The notes beneath the pieces were generated by a model that searched no databases, was not told the origin of the DNA, and was given only the letters and a program-made list of their open reading frames with translations. This document shows, piece by piece, positions 7,154 through 14,728 of a DNA stretch of 62,240 nucleotides. The stretch comes from a virus: positions 1 to 62,240 of the IMG/VR virus record IMGVR_UViG_3300021225_000301; one strand, written 5' to 3'. A program made the translations under genes and the position numbers. Position 1 is the first letter of the stretch, and each line of letters starts with the position of its first letter.

Positions 7154-7224
7154 TTGCTTTCTCCTTGCTTGCATAGCCGGGAACCGCCCGGCGTCGGTCG
7201 GGGGAGGTTTCTCCCCCAGATTTG
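7154..7224 (-). promoter_or_regulatory. Two-hairpin leader element, copy 3
   Basis: Hairpin I at 7200-7217 has a 7-bp stem (plus strand GGGGGAG-GTTT-CTCCCCC). Hairpin II at 7176-7192, minus strand GCCGGG-CGGTT-CCCGGC, has the same CGGTT loop as copy 2. CAAGCAA then runs straight into GGAGAAAGCAAATG. Confidence 0.6.
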
Positions 7225-8148
7225 TTAGTCTTCACTGACTTCTTTCTTCTTCACCTCTGTGCTCCACAGGCTGGGCACTCGTCGCGATGGGCTGGACGTT
7301 ACCGCCTGATCATGCAAGTCGGCTAGCTCTAGCTGCTCCTCCTTCGTGAGCAGCATCCCCCAAGTATCGGGAAGGGGCGCGGTGTCGCCGAGCTTGTCCT
7401 CCAGTCGGCGCTTGGCTGCAGCCAGCAGCACCCTCTTCGATTCGTAGAACTGACGCAAGTAGTCCGTCGCAAACTGGTACTCGTGGTACGTGCCGTCCGG
7501 GTCTTTGATCTCCGTCTTCGCGTTGGCAAAGGCTGCACGCACCCTCGATGTGTGAGCGTCTAGCTGGTTGGCGAGCTTCTGATACTGACTCACACGTTTA
7601 GCTAGCGCAGGATTGGCACGCAGCTCCACCTCCGAGAACTTGTCCTTCACGCCCCGGCGGGCCTGCTTGCGCGCCGTCTTTTGCTGGTTGGCCTTGCGGC
7701 ACGGGGTGCACAGGTGCGACAGGACTTTCTGCGTAGTGTCCTCGCTCCATCCGTAGCGGCGTGCCTTGGCGGGTGAGGGGTCAGCTTTGAAGTCGTCCTT
7801 GGGTTTGATCTCCCGGCATTTGCGGCAGCAGCGCATCCCTTCAGGCAAGTCCCACACCTTGGGCATGGGCGGGGCATTCGCCCGCACCTTCTTCATGTCC
7901 AGCGCAAACCACTCGTGCTCTTGGGCCGCTGCAATCAGGAGCTGCTTGAGCTTGCTGGTGGGGATGGTGTCGGGATCGTGTTCGTGCTGGATGAGTTCAA
8001 GAGCTTGGCGAACTGCGATGTACGCTGCCTTGCGCTGGTCGCTGCCCTTCTGACGCAGGCTAGTCATGACGATCTCGTAGGCCACGCTCATGGGCAGACG
8101 AGGCTTCTCTTCCCAAGAAAAGGTGCGGGTTTCAGGGTAGGTTTTCAT
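7225..8148 (-). CDS. Zinc-finger protein, 307 aa
   Basis: Two Cys pairs, RCCRKC (about residues 106-111) and CTPC (about 147-150), flank a basic loop and could form a zinc ribbon like that of HNH or endonuclease VII proteins; however, I do not see the catalytic His/Asn set, so nuclease activity is not claimed. The N-terminus is helical, the middle has a basic KQARRGVKDKF, and the C-terminus is charged. The start at 8148 lacks a strong ribosome site. Last gene before the AT-rich repeat zone. Confidence 0.7.
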   Translation of the reverse strand: MKTYPETRTFSWEEKPRLPMSVAYEIVMTSLRQKGSDQRKAAYIAVRQALELIQHEHDPDTIPTSKLKQLLIAAAQEHEWFALDMKKVRANAPPMPKVWDLPEGMRCCRKCREIKPKDDFKADPSPAKARRYGWSEDTTQKVLSHLCTPCRKANQQKTARKQARRGVKDKFSEVELRANPALAKRVSQYQKLANQLDAHTSRVRAAFANAKTEIKDPDGTYHEYQFATDYLRQFYESKRVLLAAAKRRLEDKLGDTAPLPDTWGMLLTKEEQLELADLHDQAVTSSPSRRVPSLWSTEVKKKEVSED

Positions 8149-8270
8149 CGCTCATACGATCAAGAGTTGAAGGAAGCCCAATGCTAACACGTTTATCGCC
8201 CGAAGTGTCCAGCTTTCCTGCGTGTGAGCGAATGGCTGGGAAGCCCCACGAATACTGGGTTTGCACCATG

Positions 8271-8424
8271 CTCACACATCTATCGACGTACTTTTCAGGA
8301 AATGCATGCTTCTCAATGGCTCCAAAAAATAACGTGTTAAGAGAGACATCATTACTAACACGTTGAAAAAGATAGGCATACATATATAAAAGTATTTCTA
8401 AATAGATAGATATAGATGTGTGAG
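8271..8424. repeat. Middle 13-bp inverted repeat
   Basis: CTCACACATCTAT (8271-8283) pairs perfectly with ATAGATGTGTGAG (8412-8424), nested inside the 17-bp repeat. Confidence 0.8.
8331..8364. repeat. Inner 9-bp inverted repeat, TAACACGTT unit
   Basis: AACGTGTTA (8331-8339) and TAACACGTT (8356-8364) enclose 16 nt. A third copy, TAACACGTT, lies outside at 8185-8193. Two direct and one inverted copy look like binding sites for a DNA-binding protein. Confidence 0.7.
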
Positions 8425-8525
8425 AGAAGCGGGCCGCTAGGATTGACGCGGGTTTGCGGGCGATTGCTAGCCCGCAGGAAAGCTGGACATTTGTCTGATG
8501 CGTTTTTTGCATAGTTCTTGGAGTT

Positions 8526-8543
8526 GGGGGAGGTTTCTCCCCC
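8526..8543. terminator. Hairpin I alone, GGGGGAG-GTTT-CTCCCCC
   Basis: Same hairpin as in the two-hairpin leaders, placed a few bases after the stop of the gene at 8552, but without hairpin II or CAAGCAA. No U-tract. Confidence 0.5.
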
Positions 8544-8551
8544 GCTCTGAC

Positions 8552-8770
8552 TCACCAAAGCCCTCGCTGCACGGGGGCTTGCACCTTCTCCAGCCATTGG
8601 ATGAAGCCGTGCTCGCCGGCGAAGATGTGCTTCTCGCCACGCTCGGCGTGCTGCTCCCACACGCAGAAGATTTTGTACTGGGGCTTGGCCTTGCCGCAGG
8701 GGTAGTAGGTGTCGATGGCGAACTGCCTGCCGTTGATGGTGAGGGTGCCGGTGTTTTCGTAGGTGGACAT
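8552..8770 (-). CDS. Hypothetical early protein, 72 aa
   Basis: MSTYENTGTLTINGRQFAID, a beta-rich start, then a Trp/Cys-containing middle (CGKAKPQYKIFCVWEQ) and a helical end. Preceded by AAAGGAACC. No family assigned. Confidence 0.7.
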   Translation of the reverse strand: MSTYENTGTLTINGRQFAIDTYYPCGKAKPQYKIFCVWEQHAERGEKHIFAGEHGFIQWLEKVQAPVQRGLW

Positions 8771-8783
8771 GGTGGGGTTCCTT

Positions 8784-8858
8784 TCACTTGATGAGGATGG
8801 CGATACAGGTGGCGACGAGGAGAAGGAGGAGGCAAGCGCCTCCGGATAGGTTACGCAT
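8784..8858 (-). CDS. Membrane peptide, 24 aa
   Basis: MRNLSGGACLLLLLVATCIAILIK: almost entirely one hydrophobic helix with charged ends. AAGGAGTAACTC precedes the ATG at good spacing, and the gene sits neatly between its neighbours. The Cys after GGA could be a lipidation site, but this is only a guess. Confidence 0.45.
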   Translation of the reverse strand: MRNLSGGACLLLLLVATCIAILIK

Positions 8859-8861
8859 GAG

Positions 8862-9065
8862 TTACTCCTTGGGTTCGATCTCGTTGGCGACGGTGTTCAG
8901 GACGACGTGCAGGGCGGTGAAGGCGGCAGCCCGGTGTTTCTCAGGCAGGGTGGCGATCAAGCCGTAGGCGTAGGACAGGGCGTAACCGAAGTCCTCGCGG
9001 TCAGCGAAGAGGCCGCAGCGCATCTCCTTGGCAAGGTGGGCGAGGTTGGTGGTGGTTTCAGACAT
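8862..9065 (-). CDS. Hypothetical early protein, 67 aa
   Basis: MSETTTNLAHLAKEMRCGL..., helical, with LPEKHRAAAFTALHVVLNT near the end. AGGAG precedes the ATG. No family assigned. Separated from the upstream gene by an intergenic segment with hairpin I and a possible small terminator. Confidence 0.7.
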   Translation of the reverse strand: MSETTTNLAHLAKEMRCGLFADREDFGYALSYAYGLIATLPEKHRAAAFTALHVVLNTVANEIEPKE

Positions 9066-9078
9066 GGGGAACTCCTAG

Positions 9079-9097
9079 AAAAAGCAGCGGGTGCTGC
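9079..9097 (-). terminator. Weak intrinsic terminator candidate
   Basis: Minus strand GCAGC-ACCC-GCTGC followed by TTTTT. The stem is only 5 bp and it lies just upstream of the next ribosome site, so partial termination or attenuation is more likely than a full stop. Confidence 0.4.
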
Positions 9098-9158
9098 GGA
9101 TTGACAAGAAAGGGAACAGCGGCCCGGCCTCTTTGCCGTGGCCGCTCGGAAAAACTCG

Positions 9159-9174
9159 GGGGAGAAACCTCCCC
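9159..9174. terminator. Hairpin I alone, GGGGAG-AAAC-CTCCCC
   Basis: Fifth copy of the same hairpin in the left arm, just after the stop of the gene at 9179. No hairpin II with the CGSTT loop is found here. Confidence 0.5.
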
Positions 9175-9178
9175 GGGA

Positions 9179-9568
9179 TCACAGAGCGGAGAGGAAGCGC
9201 TTCTTCTGCGCGGGGGTCATCGAGGCAACCAGCGCGAGGGCTTTGGCCACCGGGTCAGCCTTGGCCGAACCGCCGGACTTCTCGGGGCGCACGACGTGAT
9301 AGGTGAACTTGGCCCGAGCCGCGTCGTAGACCTTCTGATCGTCCGCCGTCCGCTCATCGCGTGACCGGCCCATGATGATCTCGGGGTTCTTGCACCCATA
9401 GCCCTTCAAGAAGTTCAGGATGAACTCCTCTCGGCGCGCCTTGCGGGTCACCTCGTCTGCCGTGAGGTACTCGGTGTGCCACACCTCGGACACCTCCAGA
9501 GTGATCCGGGTATGTGCACCGAGGTCGTGAGCGAAGTTTGCGAAGGACAGTTTGATTGCTTTAGCCAT
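9179..9568 (-). CDS. Hypothetical early protein, 129 aa
   Basis: First gene of the leftward block. Start at MAKAIKLSFANFAHDLG, with AGGAGAAATCATC upstream. The middle is basic (KGYGCKNPEIIMGRSRDER), and the tail PVAKALALVASMTPAQKKR is helical. No family recognised. As the promoter-proximal early gene it may act first after infection. Confidence 0.75.
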   Translation of the reverse strand: MAKAIKLSFANFAHDLGAHTRITLEVSEVWHTEYLTADEVTRKARREEFILNFLKGYGCKNPEIIMGRSRDERTADDQKVYDAARAKFTYHVVRPEKSGGSAKADPVAKALALVASMTPAQKKRFLSAL

Positions 9569-9803
9569 GATGATTTCTCCTATGTAGGTGGTATCTGCCG
9601 GGGCCAATCCCCAACCGATGCCTCTATTGTGCTGCAGGGTCGATTTGATAAGCCCTGAGGGTAGTGTTTATGCCCTGAAATCGGCCCTTTCCGACCCGTA
9701 CCCCCTCCCCACCACCCCAAATCCGATGGCCCGGCTGCATCGCACGTAAACACTGTTCCTCACCCGCACTACACATTTCTGTAATACTTAATACACAATC
9801 CAA

Positions 9804-9866
9804 GCCAAATAGGCACCACCCCGTATTCCGGATACACACCAGCTCACGCCAAATAGGCACCACCCC
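9804..9866. repeat. 19-bp direct repeat, GCCAAATAGGCACCACCCC
   Basis: Perfect copies at 9804-9822 and 9848-9866, 44 bp apart (about four helical turns). A partial copy (CACCACCCC) occurs near 9709-9718. Spacing and place suggest an operator or activator site for the early promoter. Confidence 0.7.
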
Positions 9867-9947
9867 CCTTCCCCAAACTTGACCCCACCCCAAAATTTTT
9901 TAAAAAATTCCAAAGAACCTTTGTCAAACGGTAGACATGGCCAGACG

Positions 9948-9975
9948 AAAAAAAGCCCCGGGGGTTAGCCGGGGC
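9948..9975 (-). terminator. Strong leftward intrinsic terminator
   Basis: On the minus strand GCCCCGG-CTAACCC-CCGGGGC followed by seven T. Perfect 7-bp GC stem and classic U-tract. It points away from the late genes, at the start of the late transcript leader. Confidence 0.75.
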
Positions 9976-9995
9976 CTTGAACAGGAGAGGGTGAA

Positions 9996-10106
9996 ATGAC
10001 GGCCCTTCCCGAGGAGAAGCAGATGACTTGCGACAACTGCTGCATTAAGTGTATAGTGCGACGCATCGGTAAGCAAGGCGTAACGCCAAAATCCGCACAT
10101 GCTTGA
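9996..10106 (+). CDS. Small Cys-rich protein, 36 aa
   Basis: MTALPEEKQMTCDNCCIKC then a basic end. The CxxCCxxC cluster could bind zinc. GGAGAGGGTGAA precedes the ATG, and the stop overlaps the terminase small-subunit start by 8 bp, so it may drive its translation by coupling. First gene of the late operon. Confidence 0.55.
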   Translation: MTALPEEKQMTCDNCCIKCIVRRIGKQGVTPKSAHA

Positions 10107-10743
10107 ACACCTGATCAGTGACGATCTGGACCCTGTAATCTCAGGTGTCCCCCCAACAGGCTTCACGCCTTTGGAGAAAGCGTCGCCGGAAAACCTGATC
10201 GACGCTCAAGCAGAGACCGCACAATGGTTAGAGGGCCTTGGCCTCACCGACGACAAAGTCAAAGACCAAGCCGCCACCACAACCGCCCGGGCAGCCTTCG
10301 CGGCTATCACCATGGGCACAACGCCAGCCAATATCCAAAACGCCCTGACCTCCATGAAGACGCCCGCTGCTGTGCAGCGTCTGGTGGGTATGCTCACGGC
10401 CTACGACTGGGAATTTGTACAGCAGGCTAAGGAGCTGCGTGGCTACACGGTCGCCAAGCTGCTAGAAGAAACTGAAAACCCCAACGCCAACATCCGCCTG
10501 AAAGCCTTGGGCCTGCTGGGCAAGGTCACTGAGGTGGGTCTGTTCACGGAGAAGATCGAGGTCAAGCAAGCGCCTGCCTCCGATGCTGAGCTGGACGCCC
10601 GGATCAAGGAAAAGTTGGGCAAGTTCATGGGCGTGGTGGACGTGATCGACGTGTACAAAGAAGCCGAAAAAGTAGACACGTTGGAAGTGATCCGTCCAGA
10701 AACCGGCGAAAACCAAACAGATGACAAGCCTGACCAAGCTTGA
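10099..10743 (+). CDS. Terminase small subunit (putative), 214 aa
   Basis: Position directly before the large subunit, with a 23-bp overlap, and an all-helical make-up fit a DNA-recognition subunit of the packaging motor. A helical middle (residues ~60-140) is followed by LRGYTVAKLLEETENPNANIRLKALGLLG, then an acidic C-terminus. No sequence motif is decisive, so the call rests mainly on context. Weak ribosome site; probably coupled to the small Cys-rich gene. Confidence 0.65.
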   Translation: MLEHLISDDLDPVISGVPPTGFTPLEKASPENLIDAQAETAQWLEGLGLTDDKVKDQAATTTARAAFAAITMGTTPANIQNALTSMKTPAAVQRLVGMLTAYDWEFVQQAKELRGYTVAKLLEETENPNANIRLKALGLLGKVTEVGLFTEKIEVKQAPASDAELDARIKEKLGKFMGVVDVIDVYKEAEKVDTLEVIRPETGENQTDDKPDQA

Positions 10744-12256
10744 GCTGGAAGCCTTGCAAAAGGCCCTGCCGCATATGAATGCGCAGGAGAAGGCCGAGCT
10801 GTTGGCGGATCTGGAAGAGCGCGAGAAGCGCACCCGCTTGGCCGCCGCCAACGACAACATGCTGGGGTTTGCCAAGGCCGTGTACCCCGGGTTCAAAATC
10901 GGGCCGCACCATAAGAAGCTGGCGCGCATCTTCACGGACGTGATCGAGGGGCGCAAAAAGCGCGTCATCATCAACATCGCCCCGCGTATGGGCAAATCCG
11001 AGTTCAGCTCCTACCTGTTCCCCGCCTATTTCCTTGGCAAGTACCCCCAGAAGAAAATCATCATGGGCACGCACACTGCGAGCCTGTCTGAGGACTTTGG
11101 CCGGCGCATCAAAAACCTGATCGACACGGAGGAGTACCGTGAGATTTTTCCAGCAACTGTTCTTGCCGACGACCAGAAGGCGGCTGGTAAATGGTCCACT
11201 TCTGTTGGAGGCCAGTACTATGCGGCGGGTGTCGGCGGCGCTCTTGCTGGTCGTGGCGCTGACCTATTTGTTATTGACGATCCTCACTCTGAGCAGGATA
11301 TAAAGGCCAACTCCGGGCTGGCGTTCGATACGGCGTGGTCTTGGTTCCAAACTGGTCCGCTGCAGCGTCTGATGCCGGGTGGGGCGATCATTATCATCAT
11401 GACGCGCTGGGGTCTGCGCGACCTCACGGGCCGGCTGATCGACTATCAGATCAAAAATCCGGACGCCATCCCATGGGAGATCGTGGAGTTGCCGGCGATT
11501 CTTGAGTCTGAGGACGCAAACGGCAACGTCATCGAAAAAAGCCTGTGGCCCGAGCAGTGGCCAATCGAATCTTTGCAGGCAACCCGCGCATCCATCGACC
11601 CCCGGTACTGGAACGCCCAGTACATGCAGCAGCCGACCTCGGAAAGTTCGGCATTAATTAGTAGAAAATCTTGGCGCATCTGGGAAAGAGACGATCCGCC
11701 CCCGTGCGAGTACGTGATCCAGTCATGGGATACGGCGTTTGAAGCCAAAACCAGCGCTGACTACTCAGCCTGCACAACATGGGGCGTGTTCTACAACGAG
11801 GAAGAGGGCAACAGCCCGCAGATCATCCTGCTGGACGCGTTCAAAGACCGCATGGCCTTCCCAGAACTCAAGGCGATAGCCCTTAAGCACTACAAAGAGT
11901 GGCAGCCTGATGCGTTCATCGTGGAAAAGAAGGCCGCTGGCGCGCCGCTGATCCAAGAGCTGCGCAATATGGGCATCCCAGTCTCTGAGTTCAGCCCGAG
12001 CCGGGGCAACGACAAGACGGTGCGCGTGAACGCAGTTGCGGATTTGTTCACGTCGGGTAAAGTCTGGGCACCTGACACGCGCTGGGCGCGTGAAGTGATT
12101 GAGGAAGTGGCGGCTTTCCCCGTTGGCGATCACGACGACTTTGTGGATACGACCACGCAGGCCCTCTTACGCTACCGGCAGGGCGGGTTCATCAGCTTGG
12201 ACAGCGATGAGCCAGAGGACAGATTTTTTCAGCGTCGCAAAGCGGCGTACTACTGA
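10721..12256 (+). CDS. terL: Terminase large subunit, 511 aa
   Basis: ATP-driven DNA packaging motor and nuclease. The N-terminal ATPase has a Walker A variant APRMGKS (87-93), Walker B LFVIDD (182-187) and coupling motif IMTRW (226-230). The C-terminal RNase H-like nuclease has WDTAF (Asp337), VEKKAAG (Glu402) and DHDDFVD near 470-475. Length is typical. It overlaps the small subunit gene and is followed by the portal, the usual packaging order. Confidence 0.95.
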   Translation: MTSLTKLELEALQKALPHMNAQEKAELLADLEEREKRTRLAAANDNMLGFAKAVYPGFKIGPHHKKLARIFTDVIEGRKKRVIINIAPRMGKSEFSSYLFPAYFLGKYPQKKIIMGTHTASLSEDFGRRIKNLIDTEEYREIFPATVLADDQKAAGKWSTSVGGQYYAAGVGGALAGRGADLFVIDDPHSEQDIKANSGLAFDTAWSWFQTGPLQRLMPGGAIIIIMTRWGLRDLTGRLIDYQIKNPDAIPWEIVELPAILESEDANGNVIEKSLWPEQWPIESLQATRASIDPRYWNAQYMQQPTSESSALISRKSWRIWERDDPPPCEYVIQSWDTAFEAKTSADYSACTTWGVFYNEEEGNSPQIILLDAFKDRMAFPELKAIALKHYKEWQPDAFIVEKKAAGAPLIQELRNMGIPVSEFSPSRGNDKTVRVNAVADLFTSGKVWAPDTRWAREVIEEVAAFPVGDHDDFVDTTTQALLRYRQGGFISLDSDEPEDRFFQRRKAAYY

Positions 12257-12271
12257 GTTTAAGGATTGCCC

Positions 12272-14728
12272 ATGGCTACCAACATCGACAAGGCTTTGTA
12301 TCCGGCACCGCAGGGCATCGACGCTCTGGCAGAAGGCGAAGCGCCTATTGAGATCGAGATCATTAATCCGGATGAGGTCAACATCGGTGTAGACGGTCTG
12401 GAGATCAGCCTGACGAAAGAAGAGCCGGGCGAGGACGATTTTGACGCCAACCTAGTGGATGTGCTCAGTAGCGGTGAAGTTCAAGAGATCGTCTCTCAGC
12501 TCTCCGCTGACATCGACAATGACAAGAGCAGCCGCAAGGAGTGGGAGAAGACCTACACCGAGGGTCTCAAACTCTTGGGCTTGCAGATGGAGGACCGCAC
12601 GGAGCCTTGGGATGGCGCGTGTGGTGTGTTCCACCCGATGATCACCGAAGCGGTTGTGCGCTTCCAAGCTGAGACCATCACGGAAACCTTCCCGGCGCAG
12701 GGTCCAGTGCGCACCAAGATCATCGGCAAGGAAACTGTCGAGGTCAAGGAAGCTGCCATTCGCGTGCAAGACGACATGAACTTCGAGCTGACCGAGGTCA
12801 TGAAGGAGTTCCGCCCCGAGCATGAGCGCATGCTGTGGAGCTTGCCGGCTACCGGCTCTGCGTTCAAGAAGGTCTACTACGACCCGGGTCTGGGTCGTCA
12901 GGTGTCGATGTTTGTGCCCGCCGAGGACGTGCTCCTTCCCTATGGTACGACGGACCTCGACACTTGCCATCGCGTCACGCACCTGATGCGCAAGACCAAG
13001 GACGACATCGTGCGTCTGCAAGAAGCTGGCTTCTACGCCGACGTGGAGCTGGGCGAACCCAGCAAGAACAAAGATGACATCCAGCAAGCCAAGGACAAAG
13101 AGACCGGCTTCTCGGACATCAACGACGACCGCTACCAGTTGGCTGAGAGCCATGTGAGTTTGGTGATCAAGGGCGACCGCTACCGCCCGGACGACTCAGA
13201 GATTGCGCTGCCGTACGTGGTGACCTTCATTAAGGGAACCAACACGGTTATGGCGATCCGCCGCAACTGGAAGGAAGACGACGACTACCACCAGAAGCGC
13301 CAGCACTTCGTCCACTACCAATACATCCCCGGCTTCGGTGCATATGGCTTCGGCCTCTTCCACCTGATCGGTGGCTTTGCCAAGTCGGCGACCTCCATCA
13401 TGCGCCAGCTTGTGGACGCGGGCACGCTGTCGAACCTCCCCGGCGGTCTGAAAAGCAGGGGCTTGAGAATTAAGGGCGACGACACTCCGATTGCTCCCGG
13501 CGAGTTCCGTGACGTGGACTTGGGCAGCGGCAACATTCGCGACAACATCCTGCCGCTGCCGTACAAAGAGCCGTCCAACGTCCTGTACCAACTCCTTGGG
13601 ACAATCGTGGATGAGGGCCGCAGGTTCGCAGCGACTGCGGATATGAAGGTCTCCGACATGTCCGCGCAGGCTCCCGTGGGTACCACGCTGGCCCTGCTGG
13701 AGCGCCAGCTCAAAGTCCTGACCGCCGTGCAAGCCCGGGTGCACTACTCGCTCAAACAAGAGCTGGGCCTGCTCAAAGTCATCATTCGTGACTACACGGA
13801 CGTGGACTACGAGTACACCCCGGAGTACGGCACCAAGCGCGCCAAGCAGGCGGACTACGACTTGGTGGATGTGATCCCGGTCTCGGACCCCAACGCCTCG
13901 ACGATGAGCCAGCGGGTTGTCCAGTACCAAGCCGTGATTCAGATGGCGCAGATGGCTCCGGACATCTACGACATGCCGCAGTTGCATCGTTCGATGCTGG
14001 AGGTGTTGGGTATTAAGAACGCCGAGAAACTCGTGCCGCTGCCCGACGACATGAAGCCTACCGACCCCGTGTCGGAGAACATGGCGGTGCTGCGCAGCAA
14101 GCCGGTCAAAGCGTTCATGTACCAAGACCATCAGGCGCACATCCAAGTGCACATGTCGGCCATGCAGGACCCGATGCTCATGCAGCTCATCGGTCAGAAC
14201 CCGAAGGCTCAGTTGATGATGGCTGCCATGCAGGCGCACATCGCTGAACATACGGCGTTCCTGTATCGCCAGAAAGTCGAGCAGCAACTGGGCTTTGCCC
14301 TGCCGCCTGAAGAAGACAAGCTGCCCCCGCAGATCGAGACCGCCATGTCGTCGATGATGGCTAAGGCGGCTCAGCAGGTGCTGGCGCAAAACCAAGCGCA
14401 GGCAGCCCAGCAACAGGCGCAGCAGATGGCCCAAGACCCGGTGCTGCAGATGCAGCAGCAAGAGCTGCAGATTCGCGCACAAGAAGTGGCGATCAAGGAC
14501 AAGAAGGTTCAGGTTGAGGCCGCTGCTAAGGCTGACGAACTTGAGCTGAAGAAGGGCGAGTTGGCAGCACGCATGGAGCTGGAGGGCATGAAGCTCTCCG
14601 CCAAAGCGCAGCAGGACGCTACCAAGCTGGCCGCAGACCAAGAACGAGACGGTGTTCGTTTGGGCATCGACATCGCAAAGAGTCGGCAACAGGCCGCGTC
14701 ACAAAGAAGGAGCCAACGTAACCAATGA
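12272..14728 (+). CDS. Portal protein, 818 aa
   Basis: Forms the dodecameric DNA channel at one capsid vertex. Start at ATG 12272 (MATNIDKALY) after AAGGA; a TTG two codons upstream is a false start. The conserved N-terminal half has SSRKEWEKTYTEGLKLLG, PWDGACGVFHPMI and DMNFELTEVM. The long C-terminal ~180 residues are Gln/Ala/Lys-rich coiled coil, like the barrel of large P22-type portals. It follows the terminase by 15 bp. Confidence 0.9.
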   Translation: MATNIDKALYPAPQGIDALAEGEAPIEIEIINPDEVNIGVDGLEISLTKEEPGEDDFDANLVDVLSSGEVQEIVSQLSADIDNDKSSRKEWEKTYTEGLKLLGLQMEDRTEPWDGACGVFHPMITEAVVRFQAETITETFPAQGPVRTKIIGKETVEVKEAAIRVQDDMNFELTEVMKEFRPEHERMLWSLPATGSAFKKVYYDPGLGRQVSMFVPAEDVLLPYGTTDLDTCHRVTHLMRKTKDDIVRLQEAGFYADVELGEPSKNKDDIQQAKDKETGFSDINDDRYQLAESHVSLVIKGDRYRPDDSEIALPYVVTFIKGTNTVMAIRRNWKEDDDYHQKRQHFVHYQYIPGFGAYGFGLFHLIGGFAKSATSIMRQLVDAGTLSNLPGGLKSRGLRIKGDDTPIAPGEFRDVDLGSGNIRDNILPLPYKEPSNVLYQLLGTIVDEGRRFAATADMKVSDMSAQAPVGTTLALLERQLKVLTAVQARVHYSLKQELGLLKVIIRDYTDVDYEYTPEYGTKRAKQADYDLVDVIPVSDPNASTMSQRVVQYQAVIQMAQMAPDIYDMPQLHRSMLEVLGIKNAEKLVPLPDDMKPTDPVSENMAVLRSKPVKAFMYQDHQAHIQVHMSAMQDPMLMQLIGQNPKAQLMMAAMQAHIAEHTAFLYRQKVEQQLGFALPPEEDKLPPQIETAMSSMMAKAAQQVLAQNQAQAAQQQAQQMAQDPVLQMQQQELQIRAQEVAIKDKKVQVEAAAKADELELKKGELAARMELEGMKLSAKAQQDATKLAADQERDGVRLGIDIAKSRQQAASQRRSQRNQ

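Larger units (their letters stand above)
8206..8489. repeat. Outer 17-bp inverted repeat
   Basis: Left arm 8206-8222 (TGTCCAGCTTTCCTGCG) and right arm 8473-8489 are perfect reverse complements, separated by 250 bp. Confidence 0.85.
8149..8551. other. AT-rich region with concentric inverted repeats
   Basis: About 400 bp with no convincing gene and a sharply AT-rich core (8320-8420). It contains three nested inverted repeats, three copies of TAACACGTT, a further GCGGGC/GCCCGC hairpin (8456-8475) and, on the plus strand, a possible promoter TTGAAA (8363) - 16 bp - TATAAA. A minus-strand open frame (8132-8512) crosses it but has no clear ribosome site and weak protein character. Could be a replication origin, an operator region or a structured RNA. 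Confidence 0.5.
9569..9995. promoter_or_regulatory. Divergent intergenic control region
   Basis: About 430 bp without a gene, separating leftward early from rightward late transcription. It holds a direct repeat, an AT-rich tract (aaaattttttaaaaaatt around 9893-9908) and a leftward terminator. On the minus strand the TGTGTATTAAG at ~9788-9798 resembles an extended -10 site for early genes; no consensus -35 is clear. Promoters are expected here from layout, not proven. Confidence 0.55.

Noticed and set aside
8132-8512. 126-codon minus-strand open frame across the inverted-repeat island
   Set aside because: No ribosome site, AT-rich with repeats of DNA type, and it overlaps the next gene start. 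Kept only as a note because the C-terminal half has some protein-like character.
9624-9893. 89-codon minus-strand frame in the divergent region
   Set aside because: Gly/Trp/Arg-rich low-quality protein, contains the direct repeats, and no ribosome site; treated as regulatory DNA.
13196-14689. 497-codon minus-strand frame within the portal gene
   Set aside because: Leu/His/Arg-rich shadow of the portal; no start site or recognisable protein pattern.
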